This document shows, piece after piece, positions 43,994 to 53,820 of a DNA stretch of 64,000 nucleotides. How positions within the stretch are numbered: the first letter of the stretch is position 1; every line of letters starts with the position of its first letter. Below the pieces are notes generated by a model that did no database searches, was not told the origin of the DNA, and saw nothing but the letters and a program-made list of their open reading frames with translations. Position numbers and translations under genes: made by a program. The stretch spans positions 62,001 to 126,000 of the forward strand of contig JAPJBO010000076.1 of the NCBI GenBank assembly GCA_030068145.1, given 5' to 3'. The stretch is from Diplonema papillatum (lineage: Eukaryota; Euglenozoa; Diplonemea; Diplonemida; Diplonemidae).

Positions 43994-44505
43994 CGCGGAC
44001 ACTTGCCGGTAGCGGAGAACCCCCTCCCTAGCCTTTTTAACTGCTGCCTCTAGTCTCGCTGGGCGCCGGTCTTTACCGGCGCAAGTGTACTTTTTGACGG
44101 ACAGATGACGGCATGGCAAACCATGGCTTCGTCCGATAGACTACTGTGGCCGACGCCTCGCCCCCAGGGTGCGCACTAAGGGACGTTGCCCCCGTTGCAC
44201 GTTGCACCCCCCTTTTTTTTTTTTTTTTTTTTTTCCTGTTGACAACTTGTGTCAGACTAGCCCACCCGGGGGTGGTTGATTCCTTCGGGCAGGGTCTCCC
44301 CCGTCCAGCGTTTGCTTGGGTCCACGGTGATGATCGCCCTTCGGCTCTTTATTTCCTATTTCGCTCTCTTTGTCATTTTCATTTAATTGATCTGCGTCCT
44401 CCCTCACTCTTAGCGTCCTAACCGGTCCCTTCTTCTTTTTAAATGCCGAAACCAACTGGAAACGAAAGGAAAGGAAAAACCCCTCCCTCCGCCTGTCCCT
44501 CCCTC

Positions 44506-47500
44506 TCAACGCAGGTAATTCATGATGGCAGCGGTCCAGCGGTTGGTTAGCGGATCGTCATAAGTCGATTTTACACGCTCAGCAACGAACTTCAACGCCG
44601 GCGGCCTTCGTAGAGCGAAATCCTCCATCAAACCTTTGAAGCTGGGCAGTCCTTGCGGGTAGGCCTCCAGAACACTAGAAGCTGCGTTGTGGATTGTGTC
44701 GTTTTCCATCAGGACGTGTTGGGCGGTCGCCGCGCGCTGGCACAGCCTGCATTGCACTCGAGTCCTGTTCGGCATGACCGCACGGCGTACGATTGCCTGG
44801 AATAGGTCCACCGCCCCAGGTACTCGCTCTAACGCCTGGAGAGTCGACCCTTTGGTCGCGGTGTGGGATGCTATCTCCCGGATCTTCCTCAGCACTCCTC
44901 TCGACTCCATGTGCTGTACGGCCCTCTTTACGAACCGGGTCGGAGCGTCAAGCTGCAGGAAAGCCTCCCTCTCGTGCACGCAGACCGTCGGTATCCCGCC
45001 CTCCACGTATATGCGTTCCACGTCTAAGAGAGGGCCCCCGGTCAGCAAGGCCTCCGATGCCGCCCCGTCTGCCCGATCGACGTACTGGTCTCCAGCATGT
45101 CCCCGGTGCCACTGCATGCACTGTCCGTAAGGGCTCACAATCCTGGCCACCGGGTCGTCCTCTACGCTCCGCTGGGCTCGCTTGATGGCCGCCTGGCTGT
45201 CACACCGCCATTCTACAGCACTTGGGGGGACGCCACACCTGCGCAGCGCCGTCGCGAGCACCAACACCGCGCAGAGCTCGGCTTCCGTGCTGGATGTGAC
45301 GGTCCCAACCACCGCACACCCTACCACGGTCTGCCCGACCGATACACCTGCGGACCCGCGCGCCTCCTCCTCCAAAAAGCCGCCATCAGAGGCCACCACG
45401 AGGGTCGCTGTTCCGTCCCACTCTTTCCGCACGGCCATTTCCACAAGGCGTATCACATCCTCCCCCGGCGTGCCCCTCCTCGGTGGCCGGCGCAGAAAGC
45501 CCTGCATCGGGAGTCGATCATGCAACACGTCACAATAGTATGCAAGGTGGGCCCGCGTTCGCTGTAGATGCATCAAACTCTCGACGGTCATGGACCCAAA
45601 GCCCTCTCTACAAGTAGCAAATCCGCTCAGCCCTTTGCTGTGTCGGTGCTTCGGGATGAGCTTCTGCATATTCGCAACCAGTTTAGGCGACTTTGCGTCG
45701 AAGCACGAAGAGTGACAATGGACAGCAAGGGTGGGCAGCACATGGCTTCTTACCAGGGCGCACTTCCGGCGTGTCGACCGGAAGTGGTGGGAATTGACAA
45801 AGTCGATGAGCCTAGCGAAACGCTCTCCTTTCTCCGTGTCGTTGGCGCATTGTCCCTCCACCCTTTTCGCATGCACACAGGCGCCAAGCACCACAGCCGC
45901 CTCGGTCGTCCCCCTCGACGGGTTCTCGCCCCACTCGAACTTTGACTTCGCCACAACCACCACCTTCTCGTCCGCCAGGTCCAATTCCCGGGCTCGTGCC
46001 CAACTCTGCAGGGCTCCGAAGGTCTGGCTTAGTCTCGACCTAGTTGTCCTTGCCACCACATCGTCCACATACGCCCGAACGGCTTCACCAGCAGGCGGTT
46101 CGCACGTGTACAGCAGGAAAAGTAACACGCTCAGAGAGGATCCCTGGAGTAGGCCCCTCTCTAGTCGGACCGGGGTCGTGAACCCCTCGTAGTGCGCTAT
46201 TGTTACAAGTTGGCCCTCTATCACGCGTGCAATCGTCTCCGCCCACTGCCGTCCTAGCAGCCGTTCCACGCATTTCACCAGCTTCTCATGCGGTACGGAG
46301 TCATACGCTGACAACACATCCACCAGCAGGAGCACGTTCTCGTCGTCTTCGTCTGACGGGTCGCTTTCCAGCCATTCCTTCGCGAAGAGGATCACCTGGG
46401 CCGCCCCGCTCGCCCGGCCGCATCCGTACTGAAAGTTGCATCTGAGGATGTGTCCTCGAACGAGGGGCTTCAGCTTCAGGTATAAAGCGGTGTGGAGCAG
46501 CTTCGAAAACAACGGCATTATAGCTATCGGTCTGTACCCGCGGGGGTTGGACCGTTGGAGTGGCTTGCCTTTCCAAAAGAGGAAAATCCACGAAACGCGC
46601 TGCCGTAGAGGGAGGCCCTCCTGCAACCACAGGTTCAATTCGGCCGTCGTCGCTTCCATTGCTTCTTTTTCCATTGCTTTCAGAAATTTGGGCGAATAGT
46701 CGGCCGTTCTTGCTGTTGGTCGCATGCAGCTGGTCGCAGCTTTTACTTCTTCGGGTCGGAGTGTCACACCACGATACGGATATAGCGGGCGTGCCATTTG
46801 CACAACGTTGGGCTCCGATTGGTACTTCGCTTGCAAGTATTGGGTGAAAGTGTCCGGATGATCGATTACGGGGGGCTGGTAGGGCGCCCGATGCCGCGCG
46901 AGGTGCGCGGACCCCCTCGTCGCGGTCAGCAAGTCGAGTTTGCGACGGATCGACCGGATTTCGGCATTCACGGGTGCTCGTTGGTCGGGCCTTGCCAAGT
47001 GTCGTCGGATGAATCGTTCGTGGAGGGCGGTCTGGAGACGCGCAACCTTTGTGTTCTTCGGTCGCGGAGGCGCTTGATCACTCGCACGATTAATGTCCTC
47101 CATCAGTTGAGCGAAGGTCGTCTGGCGAAGCTGTTGTCCCCTGCACGGGTATACCATCCTGGGGGCCCCATTGAGGGTTCTGTCGTGTACCAAAACTATG
47201 GCGGCGTGATCGCTACTTCCAGTAAACTTGACTGCCGATAGGCTCCAGCGAGAGTTCAGAGGTACGAAAGCCCGGTCCAGCGACGAGGTTGCATTAGATC
47301 TTGAAAAGGTAGTTCTCATCCGCACAAGTTCTCGGGCAGGCTCTGTACGCATCCTCGCCTCGACCATCGGGGTCGTTCTGGGATTGAAGTCCCCGACAAC
47401 AACGTAGTCAGAAGCACACTGCCTTGCGCGGCCTGCTACCCACTCGCCGAGACGGAAGGTCATACGATCACGCTTGTTGCACGGGACGTATACGCTGACC

Positions 47501-47943
47501 ACCCTTAGCGTCGCGTCTGCCAAGTGTAGGTCAGCACTGCAAGCGCCAAATCCGGACACGCACCAGTCGGCCGTCAGCGGCGTTTGGTTGGGTATGAGGA
47601 TTGCGGTTCTGGCAATGGGCTTTTCATGTGCATACGGACAGGTTCCAATGACAACCGTGCGCCATCCGGCACGCGAGGCATACTCTCTGAAGATTGTGGG
47701 TTCACGGCCAATCTCATTCACCGTCAGAACATCAGCGGAGGGGAGGAGACGGAAAAACCGCTCCAGGCACATCTTCGAGGAGGCATTGCAGGACACCAGG
47801 GTAAGACGCCTCTCAGGCGAGGTGGGGATCATGACGCTTGGTTGTGGGAGGAAGGGTAGGAGAAATTCGCGGCTCGAGTTGATTGGTGCATGCTTGGTAG
47901 AGCTGTTGCTTGCTATCGGTCGAGGCGGGTCTAAGGCGCTCAC
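44506..47943 (-). CDS. LINE ORF2: endonuclease, reverse transcriptase, RNase H
   Basis: About 1145 residues, uninterrupted. Residues 45-255 form an apurinic-type endonuclease (VNEIG with E77, VVGDFNP with D185, SSDHAAIV with D245-H246). Reverse transcriptase spans about 440-760: GYRPIAIMPLFSKL, LLVDVLSAYDSVPHEKL (D542), and the catalytic box YVDDVV at 625-630. RNase H spans about 845-965: ASDGG (D853), STEAEL, WRCDSQAA (D915), and WHRGHAGDQYVDRADGAAS with D952-D959. A C-terminal CRLC...H...H motif (about 1065-1085) may bind zinc. Together these nick target DNA, prime and copy the element RNA, and remove it. The first in-frame ATG is at residue 38; the frame overlaps the ORF1 stop (TAGTG), so translation may use reinitiation or a frame shift. 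Confidence 0.9.
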   Translation of the reverse strand: MSALDPPRPIASNSSTKHAPINSSREFLLPFLPQPSVMIPTSPERRLTLVSCNASSKMCLERFFRLLPSADVLTVNEIGREPTIFREYASRAGWRTVVIGTCPYAHEKPIARTAILIPNQTPLTADWCVSGFGACSADLHLADATLRVVSVYVPCNKRDRMTFRLGEWVAGRARQCASDYVVVGDFNPRTTPMVEARMRTEPARELVRMRTTFSRSNATSSLDRAFVPLNSRWSLSAVKFTGSSDHAAIVLVHDRTLNGAPRMVYPCRGQQLRQTTFAQLMEDINRASDQAPPRPKNTKVARLQTALHERFIRRHLARPDQRAPVNAEIRSIRRKLDLLTATRGSAHLARHRAPYQPPVIDHPDTFTQYLQAKYQSEPNVVQMARPLYPYRGVTLRPEEVKAATSCMRPTARTADYSPKFLKAMEKEAMEATTAELNLWLQEGLPLRQRVSWIFLFWKGKPLQRSNPRGYRPIAIMPLFSKLLHTALYLKLKPLVRGHILRCNFQYGCGRASGAAQVILFAKEWLESDPSDEDDENVLLLVDVLSAYDSVPHEKLVKCVERLLGRQWAETIARVIEGQLVTIAHYEGFTTPVRLERGLLQGSSLSVLLFLLYTCEPPAGEAVRAYVDDVVARTTRSRLSQTFGALQSWARARELDLADEKVVVVAKSKFEWGENPSRGTTEAAVVLGACVHAKRVEGQCANDTEKGERFARLIDFVNSHHFRSTRRKCALVRSHVLPTLAVHCHSSCFDAKSPKLVANMQKLIPKHRHSKGLSGFATCREGFGSMTVESLMHLQRTRAHLAYYCDVLHDRLPMQGFLRRPPRRGTPGEDVIRLVEMAVRKEWDGTATLVVASDGGFLEEEARGSAGVSVGQTVVGCAVVGTVTSSTEAELCAVLVLATALRRCGVPPSAVEWRCDSQAAIKRAQRSVEDDPVARIVSPYGQCMQWHRGHAGDQYVDRADGAASEALLTGGPLLDVERIYVEGGIPTVCVHEREAFLQLDAPTRFVKRAVQHMESRGVLRKIREIASHTATKGSTLQALERVPGAVDLFQAIVRRAVMPNRTRVQCRLCQRAATAQHVLMENDTIHNAASSVLEAYPQGLPSFKGLMEDFALRRPPALKFVAERVKSTYDDPLTNRWTAAIMNYLR

Positions 47944-49142
47944 TAAAAGCTGCCTTCCCCTGCCTGCGACTTCGGAGGCGGCGTGGCACCCGACGCCTGT
48001 TCGCGCGGCCTCTTTATCGGGGTTGACTCGGTTCGCATCTCCACGTCAGACATCAGCGGGTTTGCTCCTGCGCTCCCTCTCCCTTCCCTCGCGCCTTTTC
48101 CCTTCCCTCCGTGCCCCTTTCCCCTCCCAGACCCCGCTTTTCGTTCTTCCACCCCGGCGGGCGCCACTCTCCCCAGCACCCCCTCCTCCTGTACCATCAC
48201 TTTCGCCTCCCCCTCTTCCTCCGTCTCCTGCTCAACGGCTCTCGCAAACCCCGTCTCGCTCGTCGCTGTACCCTCGTCCTTCTTAGTCGCCACGCTCGCG
48301 TACGTGGGTCTGGTCGCGTCCCTGTCTCCGACTATGTCCTTCAGCTTCCCAAAGCGGATCCTCCGATTCAGCAGTTTGCACTCGTAGCGCTGCAGGTCGG
48401 CCTGCTCATCCTCGTCTAGCCCCTCCAGACTATGCGCCGTCACCCCCTTCCCCAGCCCGTACACTGGCCTCAACACATAGTCTCTCTCGATTCCTACCTG
48501 CTTTAGGATCATCCCCATTTCGTACTCCCCCAGCATCCGATCGAGCCCAGTCACTCCGAAACCCTCCCTCACCATTTCCCAGTATCGTTCTTTGTCCCGC
48601 ATCGCCTGCTCCTTAGTTTTCACAAAGATGCCGTCCCGCTTGACGGCGATCCCAGCTGCATCTAGGTAGGCCGCGAATCGCTCTATCTCTCCCTCGTTCT
48701 TTGGGTCGACAAAAACCCTGTACCCGGACGCCGACGCTCTCATTACCTTTACGCCCATAGTGAGCCTGTCCGCCGCTTCAAGAATGTCCAAGGGGGGGCG
48801 CATCGTTTTGTCCCCGCGCGCGGCCTTCCTCAGGAAAACTTCAAGTTCGATGCCTTCCGGCGGTTTCACCACCCAGACCGCAGGGTGAATCGAGAATCCC
48901 TTCTCAGCTGCACACCAGGCAGCCACTTTGCCGTCTGTTTCTTCCGTCAGCTCCAAAAGCTTCACCGTGTTCCCTTTGTAGTAGCTGCCCGCGTGCCGGA
49001 GGCGCTTGACGGTTGTCACGGCACCCAGAGCCTTCACCGCTTCCCCAACCACGTCGGAATCGCCGCACAACGACCACACGTTCTCAAGGGCGTCTAAGAT
49101 GTCAGTTTCACCGAACAGGAGCGTCTCTCCCTCGCTTGGCAT
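47943..49142 (-). CDS. LINE ORF1: probable nucleic-acid-binding protein
   Basis: 399 residues starting MPSEGETLLFGETD, ending in TAG at 47945-47943. The first 270 residues are folded-looking, mixed alpha/beta. The last third is low complexity: acidic (EQETEEEGEAK), then Gly/Lys/Arg-rich (GSGRGKGHGGKGKGAREGRG), then TPIKRPREQ, as in RNA-binding tails. No CCHC knuckle was seen. By position and composition it is the chaperone-like ORF1 protein of the LINE. Its stop codon overlaps the ORF2 frame. Confidence 0.75.
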   Translation of the reverse strand: MPSEGETLLFGETDILDALENVWSLCGDSDVVGEAVKALGAVTTVKRLRHAGSYYKGNTVKLLELTEETDGKVAAWCAAEKGFSIHPAVWVVKPPEGIELEVFLRKAARGDKTMRPPLDILEAADRLTMGVKVMRASASGYRVFVDPKNEGEIERFAAYLDAAGIAVKRDGIFVKTKEQAMRDKERYWEMVREGFGVTGLDRMLGEYEMGMILKQVGIERDYVLRPVYGLGKGVTAHSLEGLDEDEQADLQRYECKLLNRRIRFGKLKDIVGDRDATRPTYASVATKKDEGTATSETGFARAVEQETEEEGEAKVMVQEEGVLGRVAPAGVEERKAGSGRGKGHGGKGKGAREGRGSAGANPLMSDVEMRTESTPIKRPREQASGATPPPKSQAGEGSF

Positions 49143-49164
49143 TTTCTCTTTAGTTTTTTTTTTT

Positions 49165-49195
<31 letters not shown>

Positions 49196-49262
49196 CAGCG
49201 CTCTTGTTAAGGATCAGCCACTTTGGCCGGATGGCCGGATAAACCAGACCCCCCCCCCCCCC

Positions 49263-50517
49263 CTCTACAGTGCAGTTGCCTTGGAGGCTGGGTGGTCAAA
49301 TTCTCTAAGGTGAAATGGTCAAAATTCCCTGCCAAAAGTGGGCCCACAAAATTTTTCCAAAGTGTGGTATTTGGGGTATTTGGGGCAAAAAAAAAGTTTT
49401 TTTTTCTGACCGCCCACCGTGGTGACCACCTTAGAGTGTGACAGGTAGCGTCTCCCCCCTCCACAGTGAAAATAGCCTGAGGGGGGGGGGGTCAGCCGGC
49501 TGATGGATGGATGGATGGTTCTTAACAAGATGCCTGGGGGGGGGTCGTTTTGGGGGCTGTTTTTGGGGTGTTTGCCAGACCCCCCGGTGCCGAGTGGGTA
49601 CTCCGTTTCCTCCAGATGAATCCGTTCTCCTCGTTTTCGAAATCGAAACCCACTTTTGCGGAAAAAAAAAGGTCAATCCCCAGGGAAATGTACTTAGCAA
49701 CTTTTGAGCAAAGTCAGTTTCCCCGAAAACCAAGATTCCTGCAGTGCACTCAAAAATCAGCCAAAATCTGGAAAATTGGCCCAAAAAGTGAAAATTCGAG
49801 CAAATTTGGCCGATTTACCATGTGCTTTCCCCAAAATGCCAATACCCCCCAAAAGCTGTTTTCAGGCAAATCCGCTGGGAAACGTACTTAGAGAGTTTCG
49901 AAACAACGGCACCAAGAAAACCACGAAAGGGCAGATTTTCCCGGTTTCAGCCTGTGTTTTGCACGTCAAATTTCAGGCCTCACAGACGAACCGAGGACGG
50001 AGTGGAAAGATCCATCGCGAAAGAGCGCGTTTGAGGGGGTCCCCGGAAAAAAGGGTGGGGGGGTCCCCGGCCACCAGGTGCACCAAACAGGACCCCCCCC
50101 CCCCCCTTCCAAATTTAGCAGACGTTGACATTGCCCGTTGCACCCCCCAATCCTTAGTGCGCCCCCTGCTCGCCCCCCCTCCCCCCCCCTTTCTATCCTG
50201 GTGGCAGACAATAGCCCACCTGGCAGTTTCTACCTAAATAAGGAGGCATCTTGTTAAGAACCATCCATCCATCCATCAGCCGGCTGACCCCCCCCCCCTC
50301 AGGCTATTTTCACTGTGGAGGGGGGAGACGCTACCTGTCACACTCTAAGGTGGTCACCACGGTGGGCGGTCAGAAAAAAAAAAATTTTTTTTTGCCCCAA
50401 ATACCCCAAATACCACACTTTGGAAAAATTTTGTGGGCCCACTTTTGGCAGGGAATTTTGACCATTTCACCTTAGAGAATTTGACCACCCAGCCTCCAAG
50501 GCAACTGCACTGTAGAG
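49263..50517. mobile_element. Nested TIR element, 1.25 kb, non-autonomous
   Basis: Inverted arms of about 273 bp: 49263-49535 (starting CTCTACAGTGCAGTTGCC) and 50244-50517 (ending GGCAACTGCACTGTAGAG), nearly identical throughout. The 0.7-kb centre has no convincing gene. It interrupts the left TIR of the hAT element exactly in its poly-C tract, so it is the younger insertion. Confidence 0.85.
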
Positions 50518-50540
50518 GGGGGGGGGGGGGGGGGGGGGGG

Positions 50541-50910
50541 CCAGGGTGTTTATTAAGATTTGGCCTAACCCGTAACATGTAACAAGTGGGGGGGGGGGGG
50601 GGGGGGGGACCCCCCCCCCCCCCCTCTTGCATGGCTGGCAGGTCACCCGGTGTCAAGCGACCGACTCCGCAACTGCCGCTGGCCAGGTCAGGCTGGCACG
50701 AAGGAGTTACGGAGGGCGGCAGCTTGGGCAATGCCGACTTTGCGGAGGCATTCAACGGACGACGATCTGTCGCAGTGGACACAAGGAGCTGAGCCCTGCG
50801 CTCCTTCCCAAAAACGCCAAGCAGCTCCTTTCGCTTCGCTGCGAGGTTATCCTTACCCTAATCTTGGCATCCGCGGAGTGCCCGTCCCGCGAGCGCTGTT
50901 CCAGAAACGG
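50541..50910 (+). repeat. Left TIR block B plus duplicated transposase piece
   Basis: 50541-50785 is the inverse of 53480-53713. It is followed by 50788-50905, a direct copy of 52626-52745, which is internal to the transposase gene. So the left end carries a rearranged scrap of coding sequence. Confidence 0.7.
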
Positions 50911-51051
50911 GCTAAAAAAACAAGAGTCGAGGGCCGAGGAAACCTTTCGGTATTTAGTATGTACACTAAAACAAGGATTAATCATCTCTGCTCTCGGTAG
51001 CTATTTATTCCCGCAGGGAGCCTGAGATACAGTAAATACACAACAACAAAC

Positions 51052-51510
51052 ATGACGGATGCCGCCTTCTTCATTGAAGCTGTTGCAGACGGCACGTTTG
51101 GAGAGTGCGTTGAATGGAGTGAGGAAAGGGTGCTTGCTCGTATCCGCGACTTGCGTGGTTCGCAAACACAGGACGCGCAAGCCTTTCAGGCTGAGCTTGC
51201 TGCCGCAAGCAACCCAAACTTGGGAATTAGCTCCAACAATGAAGGAGTGAAATTCTGTGTGTGGCACGACAAAGGAGTTACGGAGGACGGCAGCTTGGGC
51301 AATGCCGACGTTGCGGAGGCATTCAACGGACGACGATCTGCCGCAGTGGACACAAGGAAGGATGGGATAAGCACTCGCGTGGTGTACCAGCAAGCTGCCA
51401 CAGCACGTGCAGTGGACCGGAGAGGTCTTCACGGAACAGGAGGGGGATTTCCACTTTGGCATACCAAATCATCAAAAGGCCGGTTGTTCCTTCATGCGAA
51501 GCCTTCGTGA
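51052..51510 (+). CDS. Accessory frame in the hAT element, unknown protein
   Basis: 152 residues, MTDAAFFIEAVADGTFGECV..., convergent with the transposase and ending five bases before its stop. The composition is protein-like in the first 110 residues. The segment VWHDKGVTEDGSLGNADVAE also occurs, in frame-compatible form, in the TIR blocks at about 50690-50790 (+) and 53480-53565 (-). It may be the displaced N-terminal exon of the transposase or a second element protein. Not recognised. Confidence 0.4.
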   Translation: MTDAAFFIEAVADGTFGECVEWSEERVLARIRDLRGSQTQDAQAFQAELAAASNPNLGISSNNEGVKFCVWHDKGVTEDGSLGNADVAEAFNGRRSAAVDTRKDGISTRVVYQQAATARAVDRRGLHGTGGGFPLWHTKSSKGRLFLHAKPS

Positions 51511-51514
51511 GTGC

Positions 51515-53662
51515 CTACTTCCGTGCGCGTTTTGGTGCCGGTTCGTGCATGCTGTCAAGCAGGCGGGCAGAAACCTTTGCTGCTGGCTTCAAGCGCACGG
51601 GTAACGGCAGTTTAGCCCCCGGCTCCGATGGTCGAGATGGGACCTGGCGCTCTGCACTTGCCTCCGTGGATGTTGAACTGGAAGCTGAAGATGTCGTCGA
51701 GCCAGAAGAGGAGGACCGTGAAGAGGAGGACGACTGCGACGACACCGAAGATGAAGGCAGTGATGCATTCGGTGAATCCGAAGACTCGGATGCATTCGCG
51801 AAGGACATCGCCGACCACGTTTCGTTCCCTGACCACGGCGCGAAAGACGGTACAACGCTACACCCCGAGTACTCAGTGCGCATATCCCCGTTAACCTGCT
51901 CGAATGCGTCGGCTCTATCCGTCTTCTTCTTTCCACCAGTCTTCCCCCCATGACGACGATTCTTCCGAGAGTGCCATATCTTGGCGCCGAGAGTGCAGGT
52001 TTCGCTTACTTCTTCATCGGTCATTCCTAGAATGAGTTCGTTGCTCAGAGTCTCCACCACCAAATGGGGCCGATTGCAACCCACGCGTTGTTTGGCCTTG
52101 CTGAAAAACGACTCAGCTACGTTGCTGTTGTAGCGACTATGTGTGTGGACCAGCGCCAACACGTCAATGGCTCTCTGGTTGCCTTGTTCTTTTAGGGTTG
52201 CGAATACTCCGGTCCAGGCGTTCCACCCCAAGTCCTTGAACTGAACGGCAAGAATTTTTATGTCTTGCCAGTCCTTCTGTACGGAGCTCGCTTCAAACCT
52301 CCCGACGAAAGCAGCCAAATAGGCGTACTCTTCGTTACCGTACGCCTTCAAGTCGGCTCCGGAGAGCACCTGCATTTTTTGTACGTCAAGAATGAGAGAG
52401 AGAGCTACGGCGTGGTCATCCTTCTTTATCTTTTCCTCGACGGCTTCGAGCGCCTTCGCGACCTTCGCCAAGCGACGTTTGTTTTCGTTGCCATCGGTCA
52501 TCCCTTCGATGGCCATACGAGCTCGGCTCAACCGAAACTGCAAATGCAGAACGGTGGGCTCTTGATGCTGCGAGGCCAGCGAGATATTGCGCAACATCCT
52601 TAGTACAGGGTACCACTGCTGGAACTGCTGAGCCCTGCGCTCCTTCCCAAAAACGCCAAGCAGCTCCTTTCGCTTCGCTGCGAGGTTATCCTTACCCTTC
52701 TTGGCATCCGCGGAGTGCCAGTCCCGCGAGCGCTGTTCCAGAAACATCTTCCAGAGTGGCCACAATGCAGCGGCCTTCTCCCACAGACGAAAGGTTTTTG
52801 GCAACCACCGAATAGAGCAATGGAGGGATGGTTTGGGACCCGCAGCAAAGCCTTGCAGCTTAGCGAAACGCCTGAGTCGGCGATAAAGCTTTCCGGACGT
52901 TCGCAAGTTCGCCTCCATCGTAAGAATTGCTTCCGTGATTTCTTCAACAACGGATGAATCGAAGGCTCGCTCAAGTTCGGTCTCCAGTCGGTGCGAAAAG
53001 TCCGGAACACGGGCACACTGAGGGTTGAAATCTTTCTTCAACAAACCGTATACCCCTGTGATGTGCCCCGCTAGATTCGATCCCGAATCACTGCAGGTTG
53101 CCGTTATCTGCTGTGCCGCAACGCCGAAATCTGCAAGCATCGCACGAGACTTCAAGAAGATGGTGTTGCCATCTGTATCGTCGGAAGCCTCGAACCCCAC
53201 GAGTCCCAAGGCAGTTTCTTTAACTGCGCACAACGATGAGACGAAGTAGCGTAGGATAACTACATACACCTCCATCTGCATTGCGTGCTTCAGTGTCGTT
53301 CCGTCCAAGATCAGCACAAAGGAGCTCGATACACTTAGTTCCTTGGCGATGCGCACTTGTGCGATGGAAGCCCAGATGCCCACCATTTCCGAGACGTGTG
53401 AAGTGGTGTTGTACTTCTTGGGTATATCAATACCCCGCAATCGGTCGGCTCTTATCTGCCGCACGGAACTTCTGTGAGACACTCCTTCCGTTGAATGCCT
53501 CCGCAAAGTCGGCATTGCCCAAGCTGCCGCCCTCCGTAACTCCTTTGTCGTGCCAGCCTGACCTGGCCAGCGGCAGTTGGGGAGTCGGTCGCTTGACACC
53601 GGGTGACCTGCCAGCCATGCAGGAGGGGGGGGGGGGGTCCCCCCCCCCCCCACCACCCGCAC
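51515..53662 (-). CDS. hAT-like transposase (RNase H fold)
   Basis: 715 residues as an open frame, but the first 65 or so read through the TIR and its Gly/Pro homopolymers, so the true start is unclear and a BED-type zinc finger is absent. From residue 70 it looks like a hAT-family catalytic core: LILDGTTLKHAM with D120, TATCSDSGSNLAGH with D192, a SIRWLPKTFRLWEKA block with the family's RW (about 285), and NVAESFFSKAKQRV with E517. Two Asp and one Glu are the expected cut-and-paste triad. The last 100 residues are Ser-rich and low complexity, then basic. Probably an N-terminally truncated or multi-exon transposase; activity uncertain. Confidence 0.7.
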   Translation of the reverse strand: MRVVGGGGTPPPPPAWLAGHPVSSDRLPNCRWPGQAGTTKELRRAAAWAMPTLRRHSTEGVSHRSSVRQIRADRLRGIDIPKKYNTTSHVSEMVGIWASIAQVRIAKELSVSSSFVLILDGTTLKHAMQMEVYVVILRYFVSSLCAVKETALGLVGFEASDDTDGNTIFLKSRAMLADFGVAAQQITATCSDSGSNLAGHITGVYGLLKKDFNPQCARVPDFSHRLETELERAFDSSVVEEITEAILTMEANLRTSGKLYRRLRRFAKLQGFAAGPKPSLHCSIRWLPKTFRLWEKAAALWPLWKMFLEQRSRDWHSADAKKGKDNLAAKRKELLGVFGKERRAQQFQQWYPVLRMLRNISLASQHQEPTVLHLQFRLSRARMAIEGMTDGNENKRRLAKVAKALEAVEEKIKKDDHAVALSLILDVQKMQVLSGADLKAYGNEEYAYLAAFVGRFEASSVQKDWQDIKILAVQFKDLGWNAWTGVFATLKEQGNQRAIDVLALVHTHSRYNSNVAESFFSKAKQRVGCNRPHLVVETLSNELILGMTDEEVSETCTLGAKIWHSRKNRRHGGKTGGKKKTDRADAFEQVNGDMRTEYSGCSVVPSFAPWSGNETWSAMSFANASESSDSPNASLPSSSVSSQSSSSSRSSSSGSTTSSASSSTSTEASAERQVPSRPSEPGAKLPLPVRLKPAAKVSARLLDSMHEPAPKRARK

Positions 53663-53798
53663 CCCCTGACCGCGATCCGTAACATGTAACAGCCCTTAAT
53701 AAGCACCCTGGGGGGGGGGGGGGGGTCTGGTTTATCCGGCCATCCGGCCAAAGTGGCTGATCCTTAACAAGAGCGCTGGACCCCCCCCCCCTCCCGCC

Positions 53799-53820
53799 AA
53801 AGTCTAACTGACACGTTCCC
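53799..53820 (-). repeat. Right half of the 22-bp inverted pair
   Basis: Exact reverse complement of 43972-43993. It is followed by GTAAGAAATCTTTTTGCG, which also occurs at 42815-42832 outside the left half. Confidence 0.75.

Larger units (their letters stand above)
44211..49190 (-). mobile_element. Full-length non-LTR (LINE) retrotransposon with two ORFs
   Basis: Minus-strand element of about 5 kb. ORF1 (49142-47943) is followed by ORF2 (47943-44506), a short 3' untranslated region and a poly(A) tract, seen as about 23 T at 44212-44234. The 5' end lies in a run of A then C on the minus strand, directly against the TIR of the neighbouring hAT element, so the exact 5' boundary and target duplication cannot be set. 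Both ORFs are intact, so this may be a recent, possibly active copy. Domain order endonuclease-RT-RNase H fits the I/ingi-like side of LINE diversity; clade not assigned. Confidence 0.85.
49196..53778. mobile_element. hAT-type DNA transposon, interrupted by a nested element
   Basis: Ends CAGCGCTCTTGTTAAGGATC at 49196 and the exact mirror GATCCTTAACAAGAGCGCTG at 53778. The inverted repeat continues as block A (49196-49256 / 53713-53778), then block B (50541-50785 / 53480-53713). A and B are contiguous on the right but split on the left by the element at 49263-50517. Without that insert the transposon is about 3.3 kb with TIRs near 300 bp. It carries a transposase gene on the minus strand. Poly-G and poly-C tracts border both ends, so the target duplication cannot be read. 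Confidence 0.75.

Noticed and set aside
47474-48286. Plus-strand Ser/Pro-rich frame of 270 residues
   Set aside because: Antisense to the LINE ORF1/ORF2 junction; ORF1 and ORF2 explain the region.
50586-50792. Gly/Pro homopolymer frames around 50-54 kb
   Set aside because: Translations of poly-G and poly-C tracts in transposon ends.
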